A stretch of DNA of 5,176 bases from assembly GCA_900549215.1 (NCBI GenBank), contig URNJ01000126.1:1-5176 (forward strand). Direction: 5' to 3'. The position numbers and the translations under genes are program-made. Positions 4,806-5,176 of the stretch are shown here, one piece after another. The notes under the pieces are model-generated. The model made no database searches. It worked only from the letters and a program-made list of their open reading frames with translations, and was not told the origin of the DNA. Each line of letters begins with the position of its first letter. Positions within the stretch are counted from its first letter, which is position 1. The DNA comes from an uncultured Collinsella sp. (lineage in GTDB: Bacteria; Actinomycetota; Coriobacteriia; Coriobacteriales; Coriobacteriaceae).

Positions 4806-4907
4806 CGGGTTTTCCAAGTGCCCGAGATTGCCGTGAAAGAGGAACGACGCGTACTTGAGTACGCGAGCGACGGTTTGAACGGCAAGGTCGGGTGCTTGGG
4901 AAACCCG
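4806..4907. repeat. 102-bp imperfect palindrome between cysS and rlmB
   Basis: Arms 4806-4834 and 4879-4907 match at 24 of 29 positions. Three of the five differences become G-U pairs if the plus strand is transcribed, leaving 27 of 29 paired. At the apex CGCGTACT (4848-4855) is exactly complementary to 4858-4865 with a 2-base gap. The right arm ends 6 bp past the cysS stop codon. It has no U-tract and is distinct from the neighbouring terminator hairpin. It may be a dispersed palindromic repeat or a structured RNA; neither is established. Confidence 0.65.
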
Positions 4908-4913
4908 CGGGGA

Positions 4914-5176
4914 TTAGAGAGATTTGATACGAGTGCCCGCGGCCGTATCCTCAATGGTGAGGCCCAGGTCCTTGAGCTGGTCGCGGATGGCGTCGGCCAG
5001 ATCCCAGTTCTTGGCGGCACGGGCCTCGGCGCGGGCCTCGAGAATCTTGGCAGCAGCCTCGTCCACGTCGTCGCCCGTATAGGCAACCAGACCGGCGGCA
5101 ACGCCCAGCAGACCCAGCGGCAGCTCGACCTTGGGCTCGGGAAGCTCAACGCCAAACGTATCGAGCAGCTCGGCCA
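4914..5176 (-). CDS. cysS: Cysteinyl-tRNA synthetase, C-terminal part (runs off right edge)
   Basis: The last 86 residues and stop (TAA, 4914-4916) are present. CysRS joins cysteine to tRNA-Cys. The visible part is the C-terminal helical domain that helps recognise the tRNA-Cys anticodon. The diagnostic ending is EARAEARAAKNWDLADAIRDQL (residues about 46-67 of the fragment) followed by GLTIEDTAAGTRIKSL, matching the family signature of an A-R-x-x-K-x-W/F-x-x-A-D-x-I-R-D helix and then ED-T-x-x-G-T-R. The catalytic HIGH and KMSKS regions are outside the window. It lies upstream of rlmB on the same strand, 186 bp away, as in the cysS-(mrnC)-rlmB-yacP cluster of Firmicutes; mrnC (mini-RNase III) is absent here. 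The call is strong despite the short fragment. Confidence 0.93.
   Translation of the reverse strand, partial: AELLDTFGVELPEPKVELPLGLLGVAAGLVAYTGDDVDEAAAKILEARAEARAAKNWDLADAIRDQLKDLGLTIEDTAAGTRIKSL

Noticed and set aside
3555..4836. Long open frames opposite yacP and rlmB, such as 3555-4142 and 4260-4781 on the plus strand
   Set aside because: They are antisense shadows of clearly recognisable conserved genes in GC-rich DNA, where stop codons are rare in other frames.
4728..4913. T-box riboswitch controlling rlmB
   Set aside because: The hairpins lack a recognisable T-box sequence and specifier loop, and the region follows cysS rather than preceding a synthetase or amino acid gene.

Overview
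The window looks like the chromosome of a gut Coriobacteriia, most likely Collinsella or a close relative. This is inference from three things: the fairly GC-rich genes, the Firmicutes-like order cysS-rlmB-yacP near a tRNA-tuf cluster in an otherwise actinobacterial-looking sequence, and the intergenic palindromic repeats. No search was run, so the genus is a best guess.

Layout, left to right. At 1-307 is the start of tuf (EF-Tu, minus strand, running off the left edge). Upstream of it on the same strand are tRNA-Met(CAU), tRNA-Thr(GGU) and tRNA-Tyr(GUA), read in the order Tyr-Thr-Met-tuf from a strong sigma70-type promoter at 714-743. This resembles the tRNA-tufB operon of E. coli. From about 744 to 1410 there is no convincing gene. 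That stretch holds two unrelated palindromic repeat clusters: a nested GAGCGTGGA palindrome (981-1122) and three 80-bp tandem units, each a hairpin (1154-1393). At 1412-1539 is a single minus-strand tRNA-Thr(UGU) with its own promoter and a clear intrinsic terminator.

The accessory part is 1687-3104: one plus-strand gene joining an excisionase/MerR-like helix-turn-helix to a HipA-type kinase. Its promoter sits between the arms of a 28-bp inverted repeat. This looks like an autoregulated single-gene relative of HipBA toxin-antitoxin systems and is the most interesting item here.

On the right, convergent with the kinase, are three minus-strand housekeeping genes: the end of cysS (cysteinyl-tRNA synthetase), rlmB (23S rRNA 2'-O-methyltransferase) and a yacP/rae1-type NYN ribonuclease. 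rlmB and yacP lie 3 bp apart and are surely cotranscribed. Between cysS and rlmB are a terminator-like hairpin and a roughly 100-bp imperfect palindrome that may be a dispersed repeat.

Apart from the kinase, every gene works in translation: tRNAs, EF-Tu, tRNA charging, rRNA modification, and probably ribosome-associated mRNA cleavage. The kinase gene appears to have been inserted between yacP and the tRNA/tuf block.
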